In this document: piece by piece, positions 34,700-48,026 of the stretch | How the letters are laid out: every line of letters begins with the position of its first letter | Position numbering within the stretch: position 1 is the stretch's first letter | Source of the DNA: Paramarasmius palmivorus | Taxonomy: Eukaryota > Basidiomycota > Agaricomycetes > Agaricales > Marasmiaceae | Reading direction: 5' to 3' | DNA length: 64,000 bases | NCBI GenBank assembly: GCA_037176845.1 | Contig: JAYKXP010000140.1 | Location: forward strand, 51,825-115,824 | Position numbers and translations under genes: made by a program | Notes under the pieces: model-generated | Seen by the model: the letters and a program-made list of their open reading frames with translations, nothing else | Database searches by the model: none | Told to the model about the DNA's origin: nothing

Positions 34700-35600
34700 C
34701 ATAGCTTCGAAATAAGCGCCCACCACCGCCAACCGAAAAACACATCAAACATTGGACAAGAGGACTGGCAGCATAGTTTTGATTGCATTGGCAGAGTATG
34801 TACGCATGTAAGAGATAAATTATACGTATGAGGTAGCGTAAAATGCATTACACGACCTAACTTTGACATGAAAACCACAAGAAAGGTGGGTCTAGCTGAG
34901 CACGAACACCAATTTCACTTCTTAACTACTTCTGCGGCACACCTCTAGCTCCACACCGTCCTCTAAACCCACTTCCTCCCCCTTCCTCCTCCTTCTGCAC
35001 CTCCTCTGCCCCCATCTGCACCTCCATCGCGGCCGCCGAACCCCCTACCGCGTCCAGCATCGCTGCTAACACGTTCCCTATCAACGCGTTCCCTTTTGTT
35101 CTCCACATTCACCTTAACGCTCTCAACCCCATGCAGCCCCACAAACTCCTCGTTTTGGGTAATCGCACGCCTACATAGCAGCGTCAACGAGTTCCACAAG
35201 ACGCATGCTTTGTGTTTTACTATTTCGAGGCTTGATGGATCCGAATTTGGATAGGGCTAGACGCAAGGATGGGCTGGGGTGTCGAGGGTGAGGAAGGGAT
35301 GTTCTATTCATCCATATTCCTTGTCAGCATGCAATTAAAAACGAGAAGGAGGAGGAAGCACCTTAACAAACGCCTGCCCATTCCCACTTTCAGGCTGCAC
35401 CCGGGAAAGGGGCGTCTCGGTACGCGGCGGCGTAGGAACAACGGTCTGAGAAGTCCTACGAGTGCAGAGGCGACTGCTGAACCCTATTTTTTTGCAGCTT
35501 GCGGCTGTGAGGTTGGCCCAGGTTTTTGGTTTTGGGACTTGTGGGATTATTCGTTGTTGATATCGTTGTCGGGATTCTTGTTGAGGTACTTGGAGTGGTG
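34700..35600 (-). pseudogene. Unit 3 truncated copy of the G3BP-like 3' end
   Basis: The best preserved fragment. The 3' flank, an RGG tail ending GARGVPQK-stop at 34926, VENKRERVDRERVSSDAGRG and NEEFVGLHGVESVKVNVE are readable, then RRM pieces. Past 35380 the end of exon 1 is recognisable (ggcgtctcggtacgcggcggcg). The 5' NTF2 half is absent. Confidence 0.82.
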
Positions 35601-35689
35601 GTACTGCGGGGTTGAGGTGGTCATGGGGCAGGAGCGACGACTATATGCAAGTCAGCAAAAGAAACGACAGAAAAATTCCAAATAGCTCA

Positions 35690-35990
35690 CCTCGCCTCAT
35701 TCTATCTCTGACACCGACTCCAACGAGACCGTCGTGGTGGCTGTTAACCTAAATCCAAAATCCTCAACCGTTGAATATCGCGACCCCTTACTCGCATTAG
35801 ATACGAGTGCCGAGAAGTGGTCTAAGTCGCACAACGCGACATCACGACGCAGAACCTTGACGGAAGAGCCGAAATTATCGGTGAAGAAGGAGACGATTGA
35901 GTCTGAATGTAGTCGCAGTTCAACGTTCAGGACAGTGCATCCTGGGAACTTACATACCGGGAACAGGGAACACGATGACAAAGCTATCAA
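35690..35990 (-). pseudogene. Unit 3 remnant of unidentified gene X
   Basis: Longest readable version: SSVKVLRRDVALCDLDHFSA, then EDFGFRLTATTTVSLESVSE and IE-stop at 35697. About 97 codons are open, but there is no credible start. I do not recognise the family. Confidence 0.5.
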
Positions 35991-37715
35991 TCGTTCTGTC
36001 TTGTTGCTAGTACTACAACCCCATCGGAGTCGTCTCCATTCAAGGATCCATGCAAGTAACCTCGTTTACGCAAAACGGCGCTTTGAGCTCAGAGCTCCGA
36101 CTATCATCGCTCACATACGCTCACACCTTGGTGTTTTGGAGATAACATGTAGGCGGATGTCGAAATTGAGTGGTTAACAGGTGCGTACCCAATGGTATAT
36201 ACGAATCCTAGCAGCGACCGATGCATTATGTTCGTTTCAGGGGTGCTCATGCACAGTAGTGGAACGCCTATCTATGGCCCCTTGAGGTATCAGAGACCGG
36301 AACTCGGGTGCGCTATCTTAACACCTTTATCTCTTTGTTCTGTCACTCAACTTGAAGTTCACCTAGGTAGTACGAAAGTCATTGATCTATTATTGCTGTT
36401 CCGAACAAGAAAGCTCCTCGTCTGGTCGATGACAGCGTGATGAATACTTCTGTTTTCTCGTATGTGCGACTACCTTGCTTCTCCTCGATTCTCATCGGTT
36501 TCTCTAGGTCTTTGACTCCAGAAACCTTAGATACTGCATGTCTAGTACGGGTACCGGCACCAATAGATTCATCTATACTATTCAAGCTCCATTTGTCGGG
36601 AGTAGGACACCTGGACTCAAGGAAGTTGTCTTGAGGTTTGATGCATGATGAGCCACGGGTGACCCTGTTGATAGTGGCGAGCGAAGATGTATGTGATATT
36701 CCTATAGCTACAGCATATTTATCATACAGTTACTGATATATTCTAGAGTCATCGGACAGCTTTTCATCACTTCCACGAACATGCAGCTGCAATCCCAGAT
36801 GAACCCATCGAATTGCTATTCTCGTGCAATCTGGCCAAGTTTATCCGTACGCAAGTTGAAGAGGCGTTCCTTCAAGCTGGAGTCAGATACCAACACCGTC
36901 GACGTTACGCTTACAAAGAGAGGAATACATTGGATCGAGATTAAAGGATGCTGGCGTTTGGCGTTGGGGCGGCAAGTATGTAAGTTATTGCCAGCAGCTG
37001 ATCGAATATCTCGGTAATTGACGAAGAGCTGTTTTAGGGCCCATGGCATTCCTCTCTGGACTAGACGCGATAAGATGTGATGCACAGAATGAACATCACA
37101 CCATTCGGTGATGATCGCCAATTTTCATCTCTTTCCGCTCCAGTAGTTCTATTCTGTTCTATTCAGTGTTTCTACGATCACAACTGTTGGTGGCTGAATT
37201 CTCTTGCCACTAACAGTGCGGAGCCTTCGGACGGTTCGTCATAATCGATAGCGTTGCCGTTCACCATCCTCCCCAACTGCCAATTGAACTGTGTCTCGGT
37301 CTTCGTAGGATCGTATCCGAATTCATCAGAAGCCGACGCGGTGGCTTCAAGTTACCGTCACGGCGCTCTGATGAAGCTATTTAAAGACTGGTACCGTTCC
37401 TCCTCAGCACAATGTCTCTCATGGAGCATAGGTTGTGTTGCTGGTTGGCTTCTATCGCGGCTTTGATAATGACTGTCCGACTCCCATTGCACTGTTCCCG
37501 AAGCGAAGTCTGCATCGAGGAAATTTCCCCCGGAGTGGGAGCATCAGTGCATGATCGATTGATCGGTGTCTTTTGCTTCAAGTTGTGTTCGAATCAGTTC
37601 CTTTCAGAGATAGTTTGTGTCCAAAGATTATAACGAAATATCAACAGGCACCTCTCCGTAACCATAAATCCATCTATATAACAGTGGCCTCAACCTACAT
37701 CTCAGCCCATCATCC
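35991..37715. other. Unit 3 decayed interior
   Basis: No gene supported. It matches units 1 and 4 in several stretches, notably about 36720-37060. Confidence 0.5.
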
Positions 37716-39270
37716 ATGTCAAATTCTTTTCCGTTCGAGTCGCTTTACTCGATCGACGGTGTTCTTTGGGTACCCTTTCTCTACATTGGTGTAGGTACTC
37801 TGCTTGAATTATAAGTCAGGATATACTCATTTCAAGTGGGACCAGTTGACGCTGTTTCTTCTCGGTGAGTTCATAGATACAATCTTGAATTTCTGCTCAG
37901 GATTACGTGGCTAATTTTTACAGGATTCTATGTTCTACTCTTTGGGTTGACAGTCTACTTCTTGTGCACACGTCCAGCCGTTGTAAACCAAAGGCTTCAT
38001 TTGGTCTGGATGAGTGTGCTTTTTGCACTTTCTATTACAGCTTCTATCTGTAACATGGCAGTTGGCATCAAATTGGCAGTTTTGGGATTTCAAGTGGCAA
38101 TGACACAAGATCTTGATATCCTGTTGAGTTGGTTCAGGAATAGTACTGGCCAGTCAGTCTGGGGGTAAGTCCTATAATTTGATGCGCATTTAGTTGAGAT
38201 ACTGACAGTGATGTACTATGCCAGGATATTGGTCGATTCGCTCTACACACTAGCAAAGTGAGTTGCAGCTTGCAATGAAAGAAATCTAGCAAATCTGAAA
38301 TACGGTAGCTGTGTTGCGGATGCTATCCTTGTAAGGGGCTATTTTCCTCCTTCATCGACTATGTCCGATTTTTCGCAGCTTTATCGGTATTTTACAGTTT
38401 GGGGTTCAAGTTGGCGCGCTTCCATTGTCCCTACAATAGCACTAGTTGTCACCAACGGTATTTTCCCCGTCTTGAGTGTTTGGCGTAGTGCTTACATTCT
38501 TTCAGCCACTGGTATAACTGGTGTCCTGATGTATCACATCTCCCTCGCTCTTTGGCCTCCCAATTTTGGAGAACTATCCCGGACATGGACCAATTTTTAC
38601 ATTGCATATTATTTTGTGAATGCAGGCAACACCCTTCTTCTGTCTCTAATTATTGGTAAGTGCTCCGAGTCAACATTTGAAACCAGATGCACATTGTGCG
38701 TTTCATGCATCTATAGCGGGTCGAATATGGTGGATGAGTCGTGATGCACGCGAGTTGCTGGGTCACCAGATTAGCCGGAAGTATAACAAGGTCATAGCAA
38801 TAGTGTGAATTTTGCCATTTGTTTTGGTAATTGCTTATTGATATAGTTCCAGTATCGAGTCTGGGGTCATGTACTCTGCTAGCCTTATCATCTATACATC
38901 GACTGCACAGTACCCGAGCACTTTTAGTTTTCCCCTAGACCTATCTCCGCTTATATACTTGATGGTCGTATGTGCTGCAAACACTGTGACAATGAAATAC
39001 TGACTCACGCCCGTCCCTTAGGGTATCGCACCAACGCTCATCGTCCTGCGTACCAGTCTTGGTTTATCCCGTAGTGCCGTGCCCGACTCCCTGACGCTCT
39101 CTAGTCTACGATTTAGAGAGCCATCCCGAGCTGCGGCAGCCACTGATACCGTCGAGTGCTCCGAAGTACATGCCGTGGACATCCGACCCGAGCAAGGATC
39201 CGTAAATGAATGCGGCGATATCGAGGCGCAGAGGCACGAGGCCTCCGAAACCACCGCGAGCAGGGCGTGA
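37716..39270 (+). CDS. Seven-transmembrane protein, copy 3 (intact, 372 aa)
   Basis: Nine exons (37716-37790, 37846-37864, 37924-38164, 38225-38257, 38309-38330, 38379-38655, 38717-38804, 38853-38967, 39022-39270) sum to 372 codons plus stop. Hydrophobic segments: LTLFLLGFYVLLFGLTVYFL; VLFALSITASIC; NCVADAILLYRYFTVW; SIVPTIALVVTNGIFPVL; AYYFVNAGNTLLLSLIIAG; VIAIVIESGVMYSASLII; SPLIYLMVGIAPTLIVL. Together with the loop between TM4 and TM5 this fits seven membrane spans and a hydrophilic acidic tail. The LLYR, IIESG and GIxPTLI(I/V)LR signatures match a large uncharacterised membrane family of Agaricomycetes; ligand and role are unknown. Short 19-33 nt exons are typical. One of two intact members of the array. 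Confidence 0.85.
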
Positions 39271-39479
39271 TATAGAACTTCCGATCTTGCTCAAGGTTTC
39301 GGACACGGCGAATCGAAATGATGAAAGATGGCTAGTATTTATTCAGCTGTACTTTTTCTTCGTGAATCGTCTGTACAACACCTTTGACGGGCTTAATTTA
39401 TGAACCGATTTCGTTACCTAAAAGCTCGAAATCAGTAATAACAAAGAGAGAAGAATCAAATCGCGCTCACTATCCTCTG

Positions 39480-41020
39480 AGTCCTTCGTGGGCGTTAGTT
39501 TGTCGATAAAGCTGGCCGGTGAGTACCAAGAACGAAGGAGACAGACTTCCAAGCCTTCTCCCTAGGTACTAGTTCGCGAAACTTCAATCCGAAGAGCATC
39601 TGAATCAGAATCAGACAAAGGTGGAGGTAATACTCTCAATGACTCGGCCAAGTAACACGAAAGAAGGTAAACACACTAATATCGCATCCAAACACCCTTC
39701 CAACACCAGATCGGTGATCGTTAAGGCCCGCGCTGAGCGTCGAATATCGAGATTTGTCTAATGAACAAGCTAGAAACTCGAAAAGACACGGAGAGCATGT
39801 TTCGTGGTTCGTAGAGAAGGTTGAGATTTTTGATGGCCATCGCCAAAATTCAGGGCTGAAGTAGTCCAGGTGAGCCCCTTGAAGAGTGAGCCTGAGGACA
39901 ACAAATGTCGAAACCGCACATGGATCTCCATTCTCCGAGCTCGAGCCTTCTCATCGAACGAGCAGGTCACGAAGCTCCAGGCGTCGAGCCGAAAGCTGGA
40001 GGTAACAGGTATCAATGACTCGGCTAAGGAACACGAAGGGAAGTAATATACATACCGTATTTGAGAACTCGTACCTTGAAGCGAACGTTGCGTCGATTTC
40101 CGGTATCTTCAACACCAGACCCGGGGTCATCAAGATTTGTGTTGCAAAGAGCTGCTTTACGTCGGAGACACTGAGAGCTCTCAGTGAGAGTATGTTCCAT
40201 GGAGCAGGTTAACCAGTTAAGACTAGGACAAGGTGAGAGCGAGCTTGAGAGATTGCAAGGAGTCGATTTTCGTCGCTCGAAAGCCATCTCCAGTATTCTG
40301 GCCTGAAAAAGTCCAGGTGTGTGCCCAGAACGAAGGAGATATCGTGAATGTCAGATACTTGAATGCATCTTCGGGCCTTCTCCCAAGGTATTCAACGAGC
40401 AGCTCGCGAACCTCCAATCTTTGAGCCGAAGAGTATCTGGATTCGCATTGGAGGTAATAGGTATCAACGACTCGGCCAAGTGACACAAACGAAGGGGTGA
40501 ACATACCGACATCGCATCCAAACACCATTGCATCAATTCTCCTTCCAACGCCCCGTGGTCATGACGAATCCCAGGTCTGGTCTCTAGGTTCATCAACAAC
40601 CAAGAACAGTTTGCTAAGACGTCAGAGTTCAGTCGACTCGGACTGCCGAACTTACTGAACTGAAAAAGTACCATGACTGGACGGCCTACGTCGAACATAT
40701 ACACGCATCTCCAAGTCTGCTCCCAAGATGATGCTTCAAGCCGAAGAGTGTCTGGATCAGATAGTAAAGCTGGGGGTAATTCAGCCAAGTAACACGAAGG
40801 AAGCTGCCACCATACCAATATCGGATCCGAAGACCATTGCATCAATTGTCCTTCCGACTCATCAAGGCTTGCGCTGAGCGAGGTTTGTCCAAAAGAGATG
40901 AAGTTACGAGTTTGAACAGAACAAGCTGCAGAAGCTCGGTTCGGGAACTTGAAATCTGAAACGAGAAGGTACTGCCCGCGAACCTTCTAGCTTCGAGCCA
41001 AAAACTGGAGGTAACAGGTA
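39480..41020. repeat. ~400 bp satellite-like array, block C
   Basis: Landmarks at about 39531, 39884 (eroded) and 40328, with repeated ggtatcaatgactcggc and aacaccagac phrases. It ends abruptly against the unit 4 G3BP fragment. Confidence 0.65.
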
Positions 41021-41024
41021 GGCT

Positions 41025-41340
41025 AAGGTTGTCGGGGTTAGGCCTCAGGAGTGGTTATGGGATATTCTATCCATCCTCTCGTCAGCACACAACACAAACA
41101 AAAACAGAGGAAAAGGAACACCTTTACAAATGCCTGCCCATTGCCCACCCCACGCGCAAGGGGCGTCTCAGGAATGACACTAACACTTCGAGAAGTCCCA
41201 TGAGATTCAGAGGCGACTGCCGAACCCCATTTTTTGTAGTTTGCGGTTGCGTAGATTGACCCAGGCTTTTGGTTTTGGGGCTTGTGGGATTAATCGTTGT
41301 TGGGGTTCTTGTTGAGGTTCTTGGAGTGGTGGTACTGTGA
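41025..41340 (-). pseudogene. Unit 4 truncated G3BP-like fragment
   Basis: It matches the intron and the end of exon 1 of the real gene (ttacaaatgcctgcccatt, then gaggcgactgc and gaaccccattttt) but lacks the RRM/RGG exon present in units 1-3. The satellite block abuts it, so the 3' part was probably deleted. Confidence 0.75.
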
Positions 41341-41429
41341 GCTGTTGAGGGGTTGAGGTGGACATGGGGCAGGAGCGACGACTGTAAGTCAGCAAAAGAA
41401 ACGAGAGAAAAATTCCAAATAGCTGACCT

Positions 41430-41740
41430 CACCTCATTCTATCCCTGACACCGACTCCAGCGAGGCCTTCGCGGCGGCTAGCAACCCAAATTCAGAGACC
41501 TCAATCGTTGAACTTCGCGAGTCTGAAGAATCCTTCGACTTGCTACAGAGCACATTGGATCCGAGAGTGCCGAGAAGTGGTCTGAGTCGCACAACATGGT
41601 ATCACGACGCACAACCTTGACGGCTTGAATGAGGAGACGATTGAGTGCATGTGGTTTGACACTGGGACTGCACGGAACAAGACAAGATCAAGTCGTTCCC
41701 GGGCCGTCGCTTTTGCAAGCGCCCAGAGTGACACTTGGCT
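41430..41740 (-). pseudogene. Unit 4 remnant of unidentified gene X
   Basis: Aligns with units 1-3 over the attctatc...gacaccgactcc tail and the gtgccgagaagtggtctgag stretch, with no continuous frame. Confidence 0.5.
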
Positions 41741-43404
41741 TCACACTTCCATCAACCCGACCCGCCGAGGTATGTCGTTCGGAGTCCTAGAAACTGTCGC
41801 TATTGTCGCTCATTCATCATCCATCATACCACTTCATTTTTTTATTCTAGCTCACTGGCGAAAAAGGGCTATGTCATGCACCGGAATGAAACTTGCTAGG
41901 GAACGCCTATCTACGGCCTTGATGTATCTTGGATAAGACTAGAACGGAAGGATCCTCACAGAGAACGGAACTCTGGTGCGCATCTCAACACCTTTATCTC
42001 TTCATTCTGTCGCTCAACTTGAAGCTCACCTAGGCACGAAAGTCGTCGATCTATCATTGCTGTTCCGAACAAGAAAGCACATTTGTTGGTAACAGGACTT
42101 TTGGGCTGGAGGAAGTTGTTTCAAAGTTTGACGGGCCGTTAGTGCGGAAAAGGAACCCTGTTCCTGGCGATGTATGTGCTGTTCCTGGGCTATCCATCAT
42201 ACAGTTGCTGATATATTCTGGAGTCATCGGACAGTTTTCGTCACTTCAAAGAACGTGTAGCTGCGAACTCAGATAGTTTTATCGTTCTTGGGCAAACTGA
42301 AAAATGGAACGAGTCCATCTATACGTGCCTCGAACAAGTTGAAGACGGACGCGACACCATCGACATTACGCTTATCCAGAGAATACATTGGACAGGGTTG
42401 GACTAAGATCAAAGGACGATGTGGTTTCCCTGACGTTGTGGCGGCAAATATGTATGTCACCACCAACATAGTACATACAATATGGTTTAACAACTGATTT
42501 GACGAAGAGTTGTTCCAGGACCCTTGTCATTCCTCTCGAATCACGGGAAGGGTATCTGTACCTATTCCTTCCGAGCTCCATTACACATCACACAAACCAA
42601 GTATCTCGTTGGAGCCGAACATGTACTAGTTCGACGCGATAAAACCAAGATAAGACGCGATGCACAGAATGGACGCCACAGCACCTGCGATGATCAACTG
42701 TTTTCATCTTTCCCGCTTCAATAGTCACCTTGTTCTGCGTGTCTTTAATCACGCTATCCTCGCTCTGATTATCCTGCTCTATGCTCTACAATCACGACTG
42801 CTGTTAGCTCAATTCTCTCGTCAGTAAAAGGACCGAGCCTTGCAGTTTGTTATATCATTATCCCAGGACGCCTTGATATTCTTCACCAAGGAAGACGCAT
42901 CCATTGGGCATGTCGCGGGTTTCGTGGGATTATATCCGCAGTCGACGCAGTCATTCAACTTATCGTCAAGATCACATTGCTTTGCTTTGATCGAGCAACT
43001 TCGATTTTGCCTTACTAGTACTCGCATCATTGAGACTGGGAATCCACCAAGATGACTTTCGTGGAGCACAGGGTGTTATTGGTTGGTGAGTGGCCTCTGT
43101 CGCTCTGAAAATCGGTTCAAGTGGGTGTGCGTTCAACAGACTACTGCTGGAAAATCTCCCCGTCGCACTGTTCCCAAAGTGGGCGCCTGGCTGGCCTCTG
43201 CATTGTAGAAATTTCCCATGGGCAGAGTAAGGCATCAGTGTATGTATGAACGGTAACTGTCGCATGTTGCTTCCATTTTGATTTTTTTTTCAGTGATAGC
43301 CCAAATGTCCAAAGAGGATGATGAAATATCGACAGGCACCTCTCCGTAACTATAAATCCATCTATATAACAGCGGCCTAAACCTACATCTCATGCCCGTC
43401 GTCC
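41741..43404. other. Unit 4 decayed interior
   Basis: No gene supported. Homologous to the interiors of units 1-3. Confidence 0.5.
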
Positions 43405-44957
43405 ATGTCAGATTCTTTTCCGTTCGAGTCGTTTTACTCGATCAACGGTGTTCTGATGGCACCTTTTTTCCTCATTGGTGTAGGTGCTCTGCTTTAATTG
43501 TGTTTCATGGGATACTTATTTTAAATGGGACCAGTTGACGCTCTTTCTTCTCGGTGAGTTCATAGAAACAATGCTGAATATCTACTTTGCATTAAGTAGC
43601 TAATTTTTGCAGGGTTCTACGTTCTACTCCTTGGGCTGACAATCTACTTCCTATGCGCACGTCCAGCCGTTGTTAATCGGAGGCTTCATCTGGCTTGGAC
43701 TACTGTGCTTTTTGTGCTTTCTATCTCAGCTTCTCTTTGTAAAACAGCAGAAGTCGTCAAAGAGGCTGTTTTAGGCTTTCAAGCAGCTGTAACACAGGAT
43801 CCTGGTCCACTTCTTGATTGGCTTGCGATTAGTGAACCCCACATAATCTTCGAGTAAGTTATCTGATATAGTGTGCAGTTAGTTAATAGCAATATTAATG
43901 GTGTACGCCAGGACAGTGATGATGTTACTCTATGTCCTCGCAAAGTGAGCTGCAGCTTGCAATGAAAGAAATCTAGTAACTCTGGAATATGGTAGCTGCG
44001 TTGCGGATGCTATCCTCGTGAGGATCTGTATTCCTCGTTTGCCCGTAATATCTGATTTTTCGCAGCTTTATCGGTATTTTACGCTCTGGAGTTCAAGTTT
44101 GCGTGCTTGCATTATTCCTACACTAGTGCTGTTTGTCACCAATGGTATTTTTCCCATCTTAGGTGCTTGGTGTGATGTTCACGTTCTTTTAGCAATTGGT
44201 ATAGCTGGTGTCTTGACGTATTTCGTCCCCCTGATCCATAGGCCTCCCAATTCCGAAGAGGTACATTGGACGGGGGTTAATTTTCTCGCTGCATATTATT
44301 TTATGAATGCGGGTAACAACCTCCTTCTGTCACTAATTATTGGTAAGTGCTCAACGCCCAGTCACTCCTGTAATGAGATGCACGTCATGAGTTTCATTCA
44401 TCTATAGCGGGTCGAATATGGTGGATGAGTCGTGATTCACGCAAATTGTTGGGTCACGAGAATAGCCGGAAGTACAACAAGGTCATAGCAATAATGTGAG
44501 TTTTGCGATTTACTTTGGTGATTACTTATTGATAGTTTCAGTATCGAGTCTGGGGCCGTGTACTCTGCCAGCCTTATCATTCACGCATCGATTAGACAGT
44601 CTCTGAGCACTTTTGGGTTTCCCATAGACCTATCTCCGCTTATATACCTGATGGTCGTACGTGCTACAAACACTGACAATGAATTGTTCACTGACGCCCG
44701 TCCCTTAGGGTATCGCGCCAACGCTCATTATCCTACGTACCAGTCTTGGCTTATCCCGTAGCGCAGTACCAGATTCCCAATTCCTCTCTACTCTACGATT
44801 CGGAGAGCCACCCCGAACAGCAGCAGCCACTGATACCGTCGAGCGCTCCGAAGTGCATACCGTGGACATTCAACCCGAGCAAGGATCCACAAATGAAAGC
44901 GGCGATATCGAGGCGCAGAGGCACGAAGCCTCCGAACCTACCGCGAGCAAGGAGTGA
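43405..44957 (+). CDS. Seven-transmembrane protein, copy 4 (intact)
   Basis: Same nine-exon layout as copy 3, beginning MSDSFPFESFYSINGVLMAP and ending in ASKE-stop. I read each exon junction and found no stop or shift. Key segments: GFYVLLLGLTIYFLC; NCVADAILLYRYFTLW; IIPTLVLFVTNGIFPILGAW; FMNAGNNLLLSLIIAGRIWW; VIAIIIESGAVYSASLIIH; MVGIAPTLIILRTSLGLS. The second exon begins at ccag|TTGACG. In this copy an upstream AG used as an alternative acceptor elsewhere is mutated to AA, which supports the CCAG acceptor. Upstream at about 43350-43380 is a tataaatcc element at the usual promoter distance. Function unknown. Confidence 0.82.
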
Positions 44958-45049
44958 TTACGCCAGAGCATAGAGATTCCTGTTCAAGGTTTCGGACGCG
45001 GGAAATTGAAATGGCGAAAGATGGCTGGTATTTATTAGGCTCTACTATA

Positions 45050-47760
45050 TATTCTTGAATCGTCTGTACAACGAACCAATTTCCTTTTCTTTTCCTAGAA
45101 GTTTCAAGTCGGTAAAAGCAGAAAGAGATGAACTAAATCGCGCTCACTCGTCCTTTGCGCCAGTCGCCACAACCAAGGACCCAAGCGCTCGTAGAAGCCA
45201 TGCCATTGGCCTGTTGTTTTCGAATCCATTACCCCAACTTGAAACGCCACCAAACGCCGAACCAACGCTGATAAACATAGTATATGGCTCGAGATTGAAC
45301 ACTTGAGCGTCAAACATCCCCTTGATACGTCTAGTACATTGTCCAGGACGTCGAACATATACTCGTTTTGATCTAGCATGCGTCGATTCTCCACCTTCCG
45401 CGTTTCCCTAGCCCCGAGCTTAAGGTTCCAGGGCGGTGAGATGAGATCGAAGAAGGTTGTCAGAAACACCCTAAGCTCGCCTTCAAGCTCAAGAGTGTCC
45501 AAAGAGATGTACCCGGGTCTAGTATCCAAGGTTGATGACCCTTATCCAACGGGTTCTGCTGGCGATCCAATAGCTGCACGTCAAAAGAAAGTGAATCTTG
45601 AGTATTCGTGCCTTGAAGATCTCCCGGTGAACCTACATCATCACGTCGGAAACCTGCCAAATCGACGAGGAACACGGCGTAAGGAGAACATACCAGGCTC
45701 GAGAACTTGAATCTAACCTTGCGTTTGTCCCCCTCCCGACACCAGACCCGCGGTGGTGATAGAACCTGCGTCAATCCCAGGCCCAGCCACCGCGCTGAAC
45801 ATCTTGTCCGACAAGCAAGAACAGAACGGCAAAAGTTCGGTCCAGCAGCTTGGAGGCTTAGGCGCCAGACTCCAATCTGAGGTTCAGGAAAGTCGAGTAC
45901 CTTGAAGAACGTCGGAAGGAACCGGTCATCGAGCACACACGCGCATCCCCGAGCTCGAGGAGCTCGCGAACCTCCAAGCTGGAGAAGACAGGGATCCGGA
46001 GCTCCCAAGTAACACGAAGAAAAGGAACATACCAAAGCGAACGTCGTGTTCAAGTTGGTCCTTTTTTTCTTTCTTTTCTTTGCAACACCATCCCGAGAGC
46101 TGAGGCTTGTGGTCGTTAGTTCGGCAGCTTGAGCGTTCCGAAGGAGGCTTGGACGTCAGACACGAGGTTCAGTCGATTCAAGGCTGAAGTGTCCAGGGAA
46201 CGAAGGAAGACAACATATTTGCGACTCCGAGCTCGAGCCTTCTCCCATACATATCGAACGAGCCGAAAGCTGGAGGTAACAGGTACTAATCAATGACTCG
46301 GCTGAGAAACACGAAGGGAAGTAATATACACACCATATTTGAGAACTCGTACGTTGCGTCGATCCCGGTCGTTTCAACACCAGACCCGTGGTCATCAAGA
46401 TTTATATTGCAAGAGCTGCTTTACGTGAGTCAGAGCGTATTCCATTTCGAATGTTAAGATTCCAAGGCGTCGATAGCCAGCCGTCTCCAAAACTCAGGCC
46501 TGAAATAGTCTAGATGAAACGAAGGAGCTGCAAGCCTACCTAGCCAGCAGAAGAATATCTGGATTTGCACTAGCACGACTGGAGGTAATTAGGTATTAAC
46601 GATTCGGCCAAGTACATAACATACAAGGTGAACATATCCAAAGAACGCCCGGGCCCATACCTATTCTCTTTCTCCAAGGCAAGAGAGCAAGAGCAAACCC
46701 CATTCCGGTATGTTAAATTGAACCTGAAAGTGTTTCGTGGAGAAGGTTGAGTCTGGAGGGCGAAAACTGGCCCGCGAAAGTGGGGGGTGAGTCTCAAGAC
46801 GGACGTCGAACACATACATACATCTCCGAGCTTTCACATCCCAGCCTTAGGTGAGCAGCCCGCAAACTCACGAGTGTGAAAGGGCGGCCTAGAAGTAACA
46901 TTCGGCTCGAAGGAACACACAAGAAAAAGGTACATACATACCATCATAACTCAAAGCGAACGTCTTTTCAACACCAAGAGACTTGCATTTCGATTTGGCG
47001 GAAGAGAGCTGTTTCACACTGGGAGAGGGGAGAGCGAGCTTGAGAGGTTGAAAGAGCCGTCTCCCAAAACTCAGAGTCAGGCCTGAAATAATCTAGGCGA
47101 GTACCCTTAAAACGAAGGAGACTCGGAGGAACGTCGAATACATACATGCATGCATCTCCTTCTCCCTATGTATCGAACGGAGGTAACAGGAAACAGGAAA
47201 CAGGTATCAATCAGTCAGCCAAGTAACACAAACAAAACCCAATGTCAACTCCAAATTCCAACACCAGTCGCGCTGAGATAAAGATGAAGTTTGAACATAA
47301 CCGCGGCCGTGACAGGCTGCGGAAACTCGAGCAGGTAAGACTCCATTCCCATTCCGAATGCCGAAACTGGCCCAAGTCCAGGGAACACATACACACATCC
47401 CCATGTTCGGCTGAGGAACACGAAGACGTATCGATTCTTCTTTTTTCTCTTGTTAACACCCGAGGCTTGTGCTAGGCTCCCGAAAATGAAACAAAAAAAA
47501 GGCCAGACGAACAGAGAACAAGTAGATCAGCTGTGACTCGGATTCAAAGGTCATACACACCAAAAGTTGAACTCAATGTCCGGATTCCAACGATGAACGC
47601 GAGCTCGAGCACCTTGCGAACTTTGAAACTTGGGCGATGGCTGAGGAATGAGGAACACAAAAGATTCAAGAACCCCGAGGTGCATACCATCATCCCCCCT
47701 GTCCAGACTTCAAACCTTGAGGTTTTAGATTCAAACGTTCCAGACCAGAAACGGTGCTGA
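45050..47760. repeat. ~400 bp satellite-like array, block D
   Basis: The longest block. Landmark variants at about 45906, 46516 and 47110, with repeated ggtaacaggtactaatcaatga-type and aacaccagacccg phrases. Heavily eroded, with spacing up to ~600 bp. No coding frame. Confidence 0.6.
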
Positions 47761-48026
47761 AGACAACGCGTTGGGAGCAAAAAAAGGAAAAGGAAGTACG
47801 TTGTTGTAGTCTGAGTAATGACACAGCCGTTTCGAGTTAAGCGCCCACCACCTCGACCCCCAAAAAAACACCAAAAGGACTGGCAGCATACTTTTAATTG
47901 CATTGGGCAGAAGGAGTATGTACGCATGTACGGCATAGAGTATACGAGAGGTAGCGTATGTAGCGTAAAACAGCATTGCAGGACCGAACGTCGACAAGAA
48001 AACAGACACCAATTTCACATTTTCAA

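Larger units (their letters stand above)
20755..48026. repeat. Degenerating four-unit tandem segmental duplication
   Basis: The same order recurs four times: G3BP 3' UTR and 3' half (minus), remnant of gene X (minus), decayed DNA, seven-transmembrane gene (plus), and a ~400 bp repeat block. The anchor gcaggagcgacgact recurs at about 21353, 27927, 35627 and 41367. The membrane-gene ATGs are at 23972, 30400, 37716 and 43405. The intact G3BP-like gene closes the array on the right. The fourth unit lacks the extreme 3' part of the G3BP fragment. Confidence 0.85.
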
